Source: Thalassolituus sp. UBA674 (GTDB lineage Bacteria; Pseudomonadota; Gammaproteobacteria; Pseudomonadales; Oceanobacteraceae). From it: 64,000 bases of DNA. The position numbers and the translations under genes are program-made. Shown piece by piece: positions 51,994-60,779 of this stretch. The notes below the pieces were generated by a model. The model had not been told where the DNA came from, ran no database searches, and worked only from the letters and a program-made list of their open reading frames with translations. Location: contig DBNK01000037.1 of NCBI GenBank assembly GCA_002298335.1, positions 49,016 to 113,015 on the forward strand. The letters are read 5' to 3'. Within the stretch, counting starts at the first letter, position 1, and each line of letters begins with the position of its first letter.

Positions 51994-52641
51994 TCAGGCA
52001 ATGCCATACTGGTCGCGGTAGCGGCTGATGGCCTCAGCATGCACGCTCAGCTGCGGATCACCAGCAACATAATCAAGCACCTGATTCAGGCCCACGATGC
52101 TGACGACTTTTATGCCGAAATCACGTTCCACTTCCTGAATAGCCGACAGCTCGCCCTGACCCCGCTCCTGACGGTCCAGTGCAATCAGGGCCGCAGCCGC
52201 CGTTGCGTGGGGTTGCTGAGCAATGATGTCCATCACTTCACGGATGGCGGTACCGGCGGTGATCACGTCGTCGACAATCAGGATGCGGCCTTCCAGCGGA
52301 GCCCCGACCAGATTGCCACCTTCACCGTGTGTCTTCGCCTCCTTGCGATTAAAGGTATAAGGTATATCCTTTTTATAATGCTCTGCTAATGCGATGGACA
52401 GAGCCGCCGAGAGAGGAATACCTTTGTACGCCGGACCAAAAACAACATCATATTCCACACCGGAGTCTTCCAGTGCAGCCGCATAGAACTGCCCCAGCCG
52501 GGCCAATGCCGAGCCGGAATTAAACAGACCTGCATTGAAAAAATAAGGACTGATCCGCCCGGATTTGAGAGTGAATTCGCCAAAACGCAACACGCCGAGA
52601 CTGATGGCAAATTCGATAAATTTTTTCTGATATTCCTGCAT
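51994..52641 (-). CDS. pyrE: Orotate phosphoribosyltransferase
   Basis: Adds phosphoribosyl to orotate in pyrimidine synthesis. The 215-residue protein has FTLKSGRISPYFFNAG, FGPAYKGIPL and the PRPP loop ILIVDDVITAGTAIRE. It diverges from crc, as in Pseudomonas. The downstream unknown gene starts 12 bases beyond its stop and may be co-transcribed. Confidence 0.97.
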   Translation of the reverse strand: MQEYQKKFIEFAISLGVLRFGEFTLKSGRISPYFFNAGLFNSGSALARLGQFYAAALEDSGVEYDVVFGPAYKGIPLSAALSIALAEHYKKDIPYTFNRKEAKTHGEGGNLVGAPLEGRILIVDDVITAGTAIREVMDIIAQQPHATAAAALIALDRQERGQGELSAIQEVERDFGIKVVSIVGLNQVLDYVAGDPQLSVHAEAISRYRDQYGIA

Positions 52642-52725
52642 GTAACCTGCTCCGGTGGATCATTTAACACCTGAGCAATCACAGGTTTTCCCGGTGACTT
52701 CAGGATATTGTATGATACACACTTC

Positions 52726-52731
52726 TATAAT
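52726..52731 (+). promoter_or_regulatory. TATAAT -10 box upstream of crc
   Basis: Perfect TATAAT 12 bases before the crc ATG; the -35 is weak. Confidence 0.4.
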
Positions 52732-52743
52732 GCGGAACCACGT

Positions 52744-53520
52744 ATGAGGATTCTCAACTTACATGTCGACGGGCTCGAACAGGCAGTAAAAAACGGCCTG
52801 TATACATGGCTTAACACCCTCGAGGTGGACGTGGTAGCCATTCAGAATCTGAAGGCCAAAGAATACCAGTTGTCGGACGCCGTCGTGTACCCCGACGGTT
52901 TCAACGCGTATTTTTTTGATGCCGAAGCCGATCATTACAGCGGCGTTGCCATTCTGACCCGGGACATGCCCAAAGCCATCATGACCGGCATTGCCGACCC
53001 CAAATGGGATCTGCAGGGCCGTCTGATTCAGGCTGACTTTGAACGTTATTCCGTCGCCTCCGTTCTGTTTCCCGGCGTCGACGAACACAATACGCTTGAG
53101 GACAAACTCGCCTTCCAGAAAGCCTTTGCCGATCACCTGGAAAAAACCCGGCGCAAACGCCGCGAGTTTATTTTCTGCGGCAACTTTGAAGCCGCCCACA
53201 AAACCGTGGACGTACAGAACTGGGAAGACGAACAGGAAACCCCTGGGTTCCTGCCTGGCGAACGCGCCTGGTTCGATAAGATCACCGGCCCGATCGGCTT
53301 TACCGATGCGTTCCGCGAAGCCAACTTCGGCGAGAATCAGTTTACCTGGTGGCCGGATACCGAAAGCGCCCGCCGCGATCAGAATGGCTGGCGCAAGGAT
53401 CTGCAGATCTGCACGCCGGGCCTGCGCCAGTATGTGGTTGAAGCACGGATTGAGAAGGTCCCTCAGTTCGGGCTGCATGCTGCAGTGATGATTGAATACG
53501 AACTGGATGAAGACGAGTGA
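52744..53520 (+). CDS. crc: Catabolite repression control protein Crc
   Basis: Protein of 258 residues with an exonuclease III-like fold. In Pseudomonas, Crc with Hfq blocks translation of catabolic mRNAs. Matches by eye: RRKRREFIFCGNF (Pseudomonas has RRKRREYIYCGSL), PGFLPGERAWFD, QFTWWPDTESA and TPGLRQYVVEARI. Nuclease residues appear lost: CGNF instead of GDxN, LHAA where SDH is expected. Placement between pyrE and rph is the Pseudomonas order. ATG 52744 gives the family start MRI. Confidence 0.9.
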   Translation: MRILNLHVDGLEQAVKNGLYTWLNTLEVDVVAIQNLKAKEYQLSDAVVYPDGFNAYFFDAEADHYSGVAILTRDMPKAIMTGIADPKWDLQGRLIQADFERYSVASVLFPGVDEHNTLEDKLAFQKAFADHLEKTRRKRREFIFCGNFEAAHKTVDVQNWEDEQETPGFLPGERAWFDKITGPIGFTDAFREANFGENQFTWWPDTESARRDQNGWRKDLQICTPGLRQYVVEARIEKVPQFGLHAAVMIEYELDEDE

Positions 53521-53532
53521 TCGCGGATTCCA

Positions 53533-53566
53533 ATAAAAAAGCCGGGCATTGCCCGGCTTTTTTATT
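53533..53566. terminator. Bidirectional terminator between crc and rph
   Basis: GCCGGGC (53541-53547), loop ATT, GCCCGGC (53551-53557), with A-run before and T-run after. Confidence 0.95.
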
Positions 53567-53576
53567 GGTCTGACGA

Positions 53577-54293
53577 TCAGCCAGCCAGCGCGGCTTTCTG
53601 CGCTGCTGCCAGCTCAACAATGGCTTTATCGGCCAGTGCCAGCATGGCCTTCAGTTCATCACCGGAAAAAGCTTCGCCTTCCGCTGTTCCCTGAATTTCC
53701 ACATAACCACCTTTATCCGTCATGATGACGTTGAGGTCGGTCTCAGCGCTGGAGTCTTCGGCGTAATCCAGATCCAGAACCGCTTCGCCGTTATAGATAC
53801 CGACGGAAACCGCAGCAATCATCTGCTTCAGTGGTTCACCTTTGACCTTATCCTTGGCTTTCAGCCAGGCAATGGCATCGGCCATAGCGACACAGGCGCC
53901 GGTAATGGACGCCGTACGGGTGCCACCATCGGCCTGGATCACATCACAATCGATGGTGATAGTGTTTTCGCCCAGGGCCTTAAGATCAATCGCGGCGCGC
54001 AGACTGCGGCCGATCAGACGGGAGATTTCCACCGTACGGCCCTGCTGCTTGCCTTTGGCGGCTTCACGGATCATGCGCGAACCCGTGGAACGTGGCAGCA
54101 TGCCGTATTCAGCGGTCACCCAACCCTGACCTTTGCCGCGCAGAAACGGCGGTACGGAAGTATCCACGCTCGCCGTACAAATCACTTTGGTATCGCCGAA
54201 TTCCACCAGTACAGAGCCCTCGGCGTGTTTGGTATAGTTGCGGGTAATACGCACGTCACGCAGTTGATCATTGGCGCGGCCACTTGGTCTCAT
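53577..54293 (-). CDS. rph: Ribonuclease PH
   Basis: Phosphorolytic 3'-5' exoribonuclease that trims tRNA ends; 238 residues. MRPSGRANDQLRDVRITRNY, GKGQGWVTAEYGMLPRST, IGRSLRAAIDL and TITIDCDVIQADGGTRTASITGA are hallmarks. It diverges from yicC, a frequent gammaproteobacterial pairing. Confidence 0.97.
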   Translation of the reverse strand: MRPSGRANDQLRDVRITRNYTKHAEGSVLVEFGDTKVICTASVDTSVPPFLRGKGQGWVTAEYGMLPRSTGSRMIREAAKGKQQGRTVEISRLIGRSLRAAIDLKALGENTITIDCDVIQADGGTRTASITGACVAMADAIAWLKAKDKVKGEPLKQMIAAVSVGIYNGEAVLDLDYAEDSSAETDLNVIMTDKGGYVEIQGTAEGEAFSGDELKAMLALADKAIVELAAAQKAALAG

Positions 54294-54334
54294 GGGAAAT
54301 CCTCGGTACGGTTGAACATGTGAATAGGCCGGGC

Positions 54335-54340
54335 ATTATA
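54335..54340 (-). promoter_or_regulatory. TATAAT -10 box upstream of rph
   Basis: On the minus strand a perfect TATAAT (54340-54335) lies 41 bases before the rph ATG; the -35 is unclear. Confidence 0.4.
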
Positions 54341-54404
54341 CCGGACATCGCCCGCAGTTTTACCCCACCGCGCCAATCGCCTCTGCACAATAGAGGAGTT
54401 ATCT

Positions 54405-55268
54405 ATGGTCCGCAGTATGACCGCCTTTGCCCGACACCCCTGTGAAACAGAACAAGGCACCGCCACCTGGGAGGTCCGCTCCGTCAACAGCCGCTATCTG
54501 GAGCTGCACTTCCGCCTGCCGGATGACTTCCGCGATCTGGAACCTCACCTGCGCGAACACTGCAAAACACTGCTCAGCCGCGGCAAAGTAGAAATCTTCC
54601 TGCGCTTTCAGACCTCGGGCTCAGCCGCTGGGCTGAGTGTTGATCAGGCCTTACTGCAGGCCCTGAAAAAAGCATCCGACGAGGTGCAGGCTGTGATGCC
54701 GGAGACACCCCCGGCCGACACCCTGACGGTATTGCAGTGGCCCGGCGTACTCATCCGGCGCGCACCGGACTACCGGGAAGTTCAGGAGACTCTGCTGAGC
54801 GCTTTCACTGTCACTCTGCAGCAGTTGCAGCTTGCCAGAGAGCGTGAGGGACAGGCACTTAAAAGCCTGATTATGGAGCGTTGTCAGCGGGTCAGTGCAC
54901 TCAGCCATGAAGCGGATGCGATCATGCCGGTTGCTCTCAGAGCCCAGCGAGACAGCCTGCAGGAGAAGCTCAGCGAACTGCGCCAGTCACTGGACAGTGA
55001 GCGTCTGGAGCAGGAGATGTTACTGCTGGCACAGAAGGCCGACATCGCCGAAGAGTCGGACCGTCTGCGCACACACATCCGCGAGGTCATGGCGATTCTG
55101 CAACGCGACGAGCCCATAGGCCGGCGGCTGGATTTTATGATGCAGGAGCTGAACCGGGAGGCAAACACCCTGTCCAGTAAAGCCCTGCACAACGACCTGA
55201 CCCGCATCGGTGTGGAGATCAAAGTGCTGATCGAACAGATGCGTGAGCAGGTTCAGAATATTGAATAG
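54405..55268 (+). CDS. yicC: YicC family endoribonuclease-like protein
   Basis: Protein of 287 residues: YicC N-terminal domain (MVRSMTAFARHP, TWEVRSVNSRYLELHFRLP, FRDLEPHLRE) and C-terminal DUF1732 (ADIAEESDRLRTHI, GRRLDFMMQELNREANTLSSK). E. coli YicC has been linked to small-RNA degradation; the family also affects stationary-phase survival. GGAG precedes ATG 54405. Confidence 0.95.
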   Translation: MVRSMTAFARHPCETEQGTATWEVRSVNSRYLELHFRLPDDFRDLEPHLREHCKTLLSRGKVEIFLRFQTSGSAAGLSVDQALLQALKKASDEVQAVMPETPPADTLTVLQWPGVLIRRAPDYREVQETLLSAFTVTLQQLQLAREREGQALKSLIMERCQRVSALSHEADAIMPVALRAQRDSLQEKLSELRQSLDSERLEQEMLLLAQKADIAEESDRLRTHIREVMAILQRDEPIGRRLDFMMQELNREANTLSSKALHNDLTRIGVEIKVLIEQMREQVQNIE

Positions 55269-55286
55269 ACGTCGTGCGTCCTGCTC

Positions 55287-56222
55287 CTACCGGCCGGCAA
55301 GAGCAGGTAAAACATGCTCGCCCATTTCCTCCATAACAGCCTCCGCTGGCCGCCGTGAGGGTTTAAGGTTCAGAGCCAGATGCCTTACCCCCAGCTCACA
55401 ATGCCTCTGCAAGCGCTCAATCAGTGCCTTACGCCCGATCCTCACCACATTGTAGTTACGCTGATACGGGGCATCAGGATCTGCATCCAGATCAAAGAAG
55501 GTTGAGTAACCATAAGCCGGCGGCCTGTCATCCCCTGCCGCGTCTTTGAGCTGGGTCATAATGGTCCTGATCGCCTGATCGTCATCGACCGACCAGATCC
55601 AGGCATCGACATGGCGTGCCAGCCATTCAATGGGCTGCCGGGACCGCCCTACCGCCATCAGGGGAATCCTGCCATTGACAGGTTTAGGGTGCAGATCAAG
55701 GTTTCCGGATAAGACCCCGAAACGTTCCGTCTTCTGTTGAGGAAAGCTCTGCTCGGTCAGTGTACGGATCAGCTCCAGCGCTTCTCGGTAACGCCCTGCA
55801 CGATCTTCAAATCCGACATTAAAGGCCGGATACTCGACAGGCCGGTCACCCGTCGACACGCCGAGAATAAACCTGCCCCCCGTCAGAAGATCGACCGAAG
55901 CTGCCTGTTTGGCAACCGAGATGGGCTCCCGCAGAGGAAGAACAATACCGGTAGTACCCAGCACAATGTCTGTGGTAACCGCTGACAGGTAACCGGCATA
56001 GACAAATGGATCAAGCATCTGCGCCGCATCACCGAAATTCGGATCGTAAAACGGAACATCACGCACCCAGATACTGGCAAAACCGGCATCCTCGGCTTTT
56101 TTTGCCAGCGTCTGATGATCCCTCAATGTGGGGAAAGGGCTGCCCGGGTAAGCCTCCAGAGGAGTAATCAGACCGACCGTGAGCTTATTATCCGGAAAAA
56201 CACGTTCAAAATGTTCAGTCAC
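55287..56222 (-). CDS. LLM-class flavin-dependent oxidoreductase
   Basis: Bacterial luciferase-like (F)MN-dependent monooxygenase of 311 residues: LTVGLITPLEA, AGFASIWVRDVPF, TDIVLGTTGIVLPLREPISVAKQAASVDLLTGGRFILGV and WIWSVDDD. TIM-barrel motifs are complete. Substrate unknown. The GTG at 56222 has AAAGG upstream. It follows the NTF2-like gene by 15 bases on the same strand, and both diverge from a LysR gene. Confidence 0.88.
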   Translation of the reverse strand: MTEHFERVFPDNKLTVGLITPLEAYPGSPFPTLRDHQTLAKKAEDAGFASIWVRDVPFYDPNFGDAAQMLDPFVYAGYLSAVTTDIVLGTTGIVLPLREPISVAKQAASVDLLTGGRFILGVSTGDRPVEYPAFNVGFEDRAGRYREALELIRTLTEQSFPQQKTERFGVLSGNLDLHPKPVNGRIPLMAVGRSRQPIEWLARHVDAWIWSVDDDQAIRTIMTQLKDAAGDDRPPAYGYSTFFDLDADPDAPYQRNYNVVRIGRKALIERLQRHCELGVRHLALNLKPSRRPAEAVMEEMGEHVLPALAGR

Positions 56223-56237
56223 AGGTTTATGCCTTTC

Positions 56238-56693
56238 TTAAGATTCGCGAGGCCATACAACATCCAGCTCGGAACGCGTGATGCGCCAGCTGCCGTTAAT
56301 TCGTTCATAGTTATCCAGATACCGTCCCAACAGCAGGAACGGGTGCTGCTGCCGGGGGCGGTCGGTGACAAAATCCAGCAGATAACAGCTGCCTTCTGCG
56401 CTGTCAGGTCCGGTCAATCTGATCTCGTGGTTAGCCACAGCATGCACAAAGGGAAAATGAGCTAACCCAAGACTGTCGAAGTCGCGATAGGCCGATGACA
56501 GGTTGCGACGGATTTCTGCAAGTCCTTGCATTGAACCCACTGTCACCCTGAGTTCAGCATCTTCGCTGAAGACCTCTGCCAGCCGCTCCGTTTCTCCGCC
56601 ATCCAGCAACGTGCTGTAATGCAGGCGCAAACTGCGGATTTCCTCCCGGTCGAGCATGGCTGTGATGCGATCGGACAGATGCGTGCCGCTCAT
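56238..56693 (-). CDS. NTF2-like (SnoaL/ring-hydroxylating beta-subunit fold) protein
   Basis: Protein of 151 residues: IRSLRLHYSTLLDGGETERLAEVFSEDAELRV is the SnoaL-like helix-sheet start, and RYLDNYERINGSWRITRSELDVVW the typical ending. The fold serves small-molecule isomerases, cyclases and hydroxylase subunits. AAGGAGG precedes the ATG. First gene of a two-gene unit with the LLM oxidoreductase. Confidence 0.82.
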   Translation of the reverse strand: MSGTHLSDRITAMLDREEIRSLRLHYSTLLDGGETERLAEVFSEDAELRVTVGSMQGLAEIRRNLSSAYRDFDSLGLAHFPFVHAVANHEIRLTGPDSAEGSCYLLDFVTDRPRQQHPFLLLGRYLDNYERINGSWRITRSELDVVWPRES

Positions 56694-56802
56694 TAAGTGC
56701 CTCCTTTCTGAAGCCCGTTTAAATAGGTGGAGGCATTCTATTGTTAATCTCAGGGATGATATATTCCTTTAAAGTCCACTCACTCCATCCACAGAATCCA
56801 CA

Positions 56803-57726
56803 ATGAACGACAGCATTCACACATTTGACGGGATATCCGAGTTTGTAACGACCGTCAGGACGGGATCGTTCACAGCCGCCGGTGAACATCTCAGTCTGAC
56901 CGGTTCTGCGGTCGGTAAAAGTGTTACCCGCCTTGAAAAGCGCCTGCAAACCAAGCTTCTGCACCGGACAACCCGACGCCTGACCCTGACACCCGAAGGG
57001 CAACGATACTTTGAGGGCTGGGTCTCTTTACTGGACGGGATTCAGGGTCTTGAGGATGACATGACCTCAGGAACAGGACGGATTTCAGGCCGGTTACATA
57101 TCCATCTTCCCGCCGCCTTTGGCCGCCGTCATGTGATGCCACTTCTCATGGCGCTGACACGCGAACACCCGGCACTGGACCTTTCGGTTCATTTCACCGA
57201 AAGGCGGGTTAACCTGATTGAAGAAGGGATTGATCTGGCGGTGCGGATTGGGACACTGGCCGACGACGCTGAACTGGTTGCCAGGCCACTCGGATATCAG
57301 AGGCTGGTTATCTGTGCCAGCCCGGACTACATCGCAAAGCACGGCAAGCCAGCTTCAGCGGATGAACTCAATAAACATGACTGCCTGGTTGGCAGTCGCC
57401 ACAACCAGCCTTCAACCTGGCTGCTGAAAGGTACTGCAGGCACAACCCGGACACAGCCGGTCCGGGTACGTCATGAATTCAGTGACGGGGACGCGTTGCT
57501 TGCTGCAACACTCGCGGGAGCCGGACTCGCACAACTGCCAACCTGGCTGGTTCATGAGCATCTGGCCAGTGGGGCACTGATCCCCATACTGGAGGATTAC
57601 ACCGGCGCTGAGATGCCGATTCAGGTGATCTGGCCAAGAACGCGTTACGTTAAAGCCGGCCAGCGAACCGTTATCGACGCGCTGACCAGAGAGGCAGAAC
57701 AAACACGATCAATCTACAGGGTCTGA
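56803..57726 (+). CDS. LysR-family regulator
   Basis: Regulator of 307 residues. N-terminal winged HTH (FVTTVRTGSFTAAGEHLSLTGSAVGKSVTRLEKRL) and a substrate-binding domain (GRLHIHLPAAFGRRHVMPLL onward). It diverges from the NTF2/LLM unit, the usual layout for a LysR activator of the neighbouring genes; the 109-base gap holds AT-rich sequence suitable for its binding. Confidence 0.93.
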   Translation: MNDSIHTFDGISEFVTTVRTGSFTAAGEHLSLTGSAVGKSVTRLEKRLQTKLLHRTTRRLTLTPEGQRYFEGWVSLLDGIQGLEDDMTSGTGRISGRLHIHLPAAFGRRHVMPLLMALTREHPALDLSVHFTERRVNLIEEGIDLAVRIGTLADDAELVARPLGYQRLVICASPDYIAKHGKPASADELNKHDCLVGSRHNQPSTWLLKGTAGTTRTQPVRVRHEFSDGDALLAATLAGAGLAQLPTWLVHEHLASGALIPILEDYTGAEMPIQVIWPRTRYVKAGQRTVIDALTREAEQTRSIYRV

Positions 57727-58542
57727 TCAGAACTCGTAGCCCAGACCAACCGTCAGCGCCATAGCACTGATGTCTGCGGTGGTGGTGACTTTATCGACCG
57801 TACCGGAGCCGCGGATGGTGCCCAGACTGAACGGCAGCTCAATCGGATCGGTTTCTACCGGAATATTCAGACCATCGATAGTGACATCCGCACTCGCGCC
57901 GGTAGCATAGCGGATATCGCCTTTCAGCCACCACTGACTCGCAAGGTTGTATTCGGCGCCGACCTGAAACAGAACGCCGACAGAATCACTGATCTCCATC
58001 TGCGGATTACCGTAGTCTTTCAGAGTGCTGTTGGTGATTTCCGCATCCAGTGCTGTGATGTAAACGAGACCGGCACCCACATAAGGACGGAATTTAGAAC
58101 CCACCTCAAAATGACGGACCAGATTCACGCTCGGCGAGGCCATTTTTATTTCCGCGAGGTCACCGGTAATTTCCGGCAACTGCAGACCATTCACCTGAAA
58201 GCTCTCATTCAGGGTGATGTCCATACTACCCGGCACGGCCAGAATGGTCTGGATTGACCAGAGTTCATAACCCGGGAAGCGGTAACCAACCTGCAGGGAC
58301 GGAAAGTTGGTGCTGCTCACATCCACATCGGGGCCACTGACGGCACCAGAGAGATTCACACTCCCGGACGACGCACTGAAACCCAGGTTACCGATGCTGG
58401 TATCCGGCTCCAGCATGGTATAGCCGACACTGAAATAGAAGTTACTCAGTGCCTCATCATCCGTCTCTTCAGCCATTGAAGGCAGGGACAGAACGCTCAG
58501 GAGGGCGCAGGTACAGGACGTCAACAAAAACTGGTTTTTCAT
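57727..58542 (-). CDS. OmpW/AlkL-like outer-membrane protein
   Basis: Eight-stranded beta-barrel of 271 residues. Signal cleaved after SMA; FYFSVGYTMLEPDTS start, RHFEVGSKFRPYVGAGLVYITALD middle and C-terminal LTVGLGYEF with terminal Phe typical of outer-membrane proteins. OmpW/AlkL proteins take up small hydrophobic molecules such as alkanes. The ATG at 58542 is chosen for its signal peptide; a longer frame upstream is unsupported. Confidence 0.82.
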   Translation of the reverse strand: MKNQFLLTSCTCALLSVLSLPSMAEETDDEALSNFYFSVGYTMLEPDTSIGNLGFSASSGSVNLSGAVSGPDVDVSSTNFPSLQVGYRFPGYELWSIQTILAVPGSMDITLNESFQVNGLQLPEITGDLAEIKMASPSVNLVRHFEVGSKFRPYVGAGLVYITALDAEITNSTLKDYGNPQMEISDSVGVLFQVGAEYNLASQWWLKGDIRYATGASADVTIDGLNIPVETDPIELPFSLGTIRGSGTVDKVTTTADISAMALTVGLGYEF

Positions 58543-58798
58543 AAGATCACCCACAGAAAAAGGATATACCGCCAGCCCCACAGAGAGTTGCGAAAGCAGT
58601 CCGGATCCGGACAGGTACAGAGGCTGAGTAAGATACGCATAAAGTACCATCATGCCCGGTAAGACAGGCGGCAGGTTCCCCCGATTTACAACATTTTTAC
58701 CCGCTGCAATGCAGTGTCCTGAAGGCGCCACAGGATGCCCGGCTGCCGCAGGATGGGGTATGATGAAATCATTCAAATCAGTCAACGACGGGATACCT

Positions 58799-59272
58799 AT
58801 GTCTAAGTCCGGATTACCTCTTTATGCCCTGCTGCCTCTGACACTCATGTTCAGCACGGCCGCAACCGCAAAGCCTGCTGTTACTCTTGCGGGTGTGGAT
58901 GATGTACTCAACTGCACCCTGATTAAAGAAACCGACTGCACCTCAAAGAAAATGGAAGGACTCGCCGCCTGTAAAAAGAACCTGAAAAAAGAAACTGTGG
59001 AACTGGACGGTGACACATTGGTGATTACCGGCACTGAACAGACCGAACAGCGCAAACCCAGCCTGACCGGTGTAAAGACAGTGACCAAAACCAAAGTAAC
59101 TGCCGGAATTTATCGCTGTAAGGCCGAAGAGAACGCAGTACCAGAGAAAAAGGCGCGCGCAGAGCAGAGCGTTGAAAACCGCCTGACCCGACTGAATAAA
59201 CTGAAAGAAAAAGGTCTGATTTCTGAGGAGGAGTATCAGACGAAACGAGCTGAGATTCTGGACGATCTGTAA
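58799..59272 (+). CDS. Exported protein with C-terminal SHOCT domain
   Basis: Protein of 157 residues with a signal peptide (YALLPLTLMFSTAATA). The middle has four cysteines (NCTL, DCTS, ACKK, RCKA) and beta structure; the C-terminus has a coiled helix with the SHOCT signature KLKEKGLISEEEYQTKRAEIL. SHOCT is a short oligomerisation domain. Function unknown. GGGAT precedes ATG 58799. It diverges from the OmpW-like gene. Confidence 0.78.
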   Translation: MSKSGLPLYALLPLTLMFSTAATAKPAVTLAGVDDVLNCTLIKETDCTSKKMEGLAACKKNLKKETVELDGDTLVITGTEQTEQRKPSLTGVKTVTKTKVTAGIYRCKAEENAVPEKKARAEQSVENRLTRLNKLKEKGLISEEEYQTKRAEILDDL

Positions 59273-59289
59273 AAAACTTATTTTTCAGG

Positions 59290-59325
59290 CAATAAAAAAC
59301 CCGCACAAGGCGGGTTTTTTATTGG
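59290..59325. terminator. Bidirectional terminator between SHOCT gene and rplQ
   Basis: AACCCGC (59298-59304), loop ACAAG, GCGGGTT (59310-59316), A-run before and T-run after; it ends the alpha operon on the minus strand. Confidence 0.95.
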
Positions 59326-59341
59326 TTCAGAATAAGAAAAC

Positions 59342-59743
59342 TTATTCTTCGCCGACTTCTTCTACGTCGTCTTCAACCGCAACAACCGGACGGTCAACCA
59401 GCTCGACATAAGCCATAGGCGCATTATCACCAGCACGGAAGCCACACTTCATGATGCGGATGTAGCCACCAGGACGTGCCTGATAACGTGGACCCAGATC
59501 AGTGAACAGCTTACCAACTGCTTCTTTGCTGCGGGTACGGGCAAAGGCCAGACGGCGGTTAGCAACTGAATCAACCTTTGCCAGGGTGATCAGTGGCTCA
59601 GCCACACGACGCAGCTCTTTTGCTTTTGGCAGCGTGGTTTTGATAATTTCATGTTCAAACAGGCTTACCGCCATGTTTTTGAACATTGCCTGACGATGTG
59701 CGCTGGTCCGGTTAAACAGACGACCACTTTTACGATGACGCAT
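59342..59743 (-). CDS. rplQ: 50S ribosomal protein L17
   Basis: Ribosomal protein of 133 residues: RHRKSGRLFNRTSAHRQAM, RRVAEPLITLAK, TRSKEAVGKLFTDLGPRYQ and GGYIRIMKCGFRAGDNAPM. The C-terminal acidic tail (EDDVEEVGEE) extends beyond the E. coli protein. Last gene of the alpha operon. Confidence 0.98.
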   Translation of the reverse strand: MRHRKSGRLFNRTSAHRQAMFKNMAVSLFEHEIIKTTLPKAKELRRVAEPLITLAKVDSVANRRLAFARTRSKEAVGKLFTDLGPRYQARPGGYIRIMKCGFRAGDNAPMAYVELVDRPVVAVEDDVEEVGEE

Positions 59744-59757
59744 GGTTCATATTCCTC

Positions 59758-60759
59758 TTACGCAAGCACCTTGTCGTCGTTGCGGAGGCTGGCAGGTGGC
59801 CAGTTCTCCAGATGCATACCCAACGACAGGCCACGAGAAGCAAGAACATCTTTGATTTCGGTCAGAGACTTCTTACCCAGGTTCGGTGTCTTCAGCAGTT
59901 CCACTTCGGTACGCTGGATCAGATCACCAATGTAGTAAATGTTTTCTGCTTTCAGACAGTTGGCAGAGCGAACCGTCAGCTCCAGATCGTCAACCGGACG
60001 CAGGAGGATCGGATCAATCTCTTCTTCTTCACGAACCTGTTCAACGATTTCGTCGTTTTCCAGGTTAACGAAGATAGCCAGCTGCTGCTGCAGAATGGTC
60101 GCGGAACGGCGGATAGCTTCTTCCGGATCAATGGTGCCATTGGTTTCCAGATCGATGATCAGCTTATCCAGGTCGGTACGCTGTTCAACACGGGCGCTGT
60201 CAACACTGTAAGACACACGCTTAACAGGGCTGTAGGTCGCATCGAGCTGCAGTTTACCGATGGCTTTGGTGTCTTCATCACCCTGGTTACGGGACTCAAC
60301 AGTCTCGTAGCCGCGTCCTGAAGATACCTTCAGAGACATGGTCAGGGTGGCACCGTCCGCCAGGTGGGCGATCACGTGATCCGGGTTGGCAATTTCAACA
60401 CCATGATCCAGTTGGATGTCCGCTGCTGTCACAGTGGCAGGGCCAGTCTTGGTGATGCTCAGCTGAGCATCATCACGTTCAAACAGCTTAACAGCCACGC
60501 CTTTCAGGTTGAGCAGGATTTCAATAACGTCTTCCTGTACACCTTCAACGGCACTGTACTCGTGCAGAACGCCCTCAATTTCACATTCAGTGATTGCTGC
60601 GCCCGGCATAGAGGACAGCAGAATACGACGCAATGCGTTACCCAGGGTGTGACCGAAACCGCGCTCCAGTGGCTCAAGAGTCACTTTTGCATGGGTGTTG
60701 GATACTTCATCAACCTGAATATTGCGAGGTGTCAAAAATTCATTAACTGCACGCTGCAT
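59758..60759 (-). CDS. rpoA: RNA polymerase alpha subunit
   Basis: Core subunit of 333 residues. N-terminal dimerisation domain (TLEPLERGFGHTLGNALRRILLSS) and C-terminal domain (LRSANCLKAENIYYIGDLIQRTEVELLKTPNLGKKSLTEIKDVL pattern, with VRSANCLKAE) that contacts UP elements and activators. Typical length. Fourth gene of the rpsM-rpsK-rpsD-rpoA-rplQ operon. Confidence 0.99.
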   Translation of the reverse strand: MQRAVNEFLTPRNIQVDEVSNTHAKVTLEPLERGFGHTLGNALRRILLSSMPGAAITECEIEGVLHEYSAVEGVQEDVIEILLNLKGVAVKLFERDDAQLSITKTGPATVTAADIQLDHGVEIANPDHVIAHLADGATLTMSLKVSSGRGYETVESRNQGDEDTKAIGKLQLDATYSPVKRVSYSVDSARVEQRTDLDKLIIDLETNGTIDPEEAIRRSATILQQQLAIFVNLENDEIVEQVREEEEIDPILLRPVDDLELTVRSANCLKAENIYYIGDLIQRTEVELLKTPNLGKKSLTEIKDVLASRGLSLGMHLENWPPASLRNDDKVLA

Positions 60760-60779
60760 AACTGCCCTAATCTCCTCTA

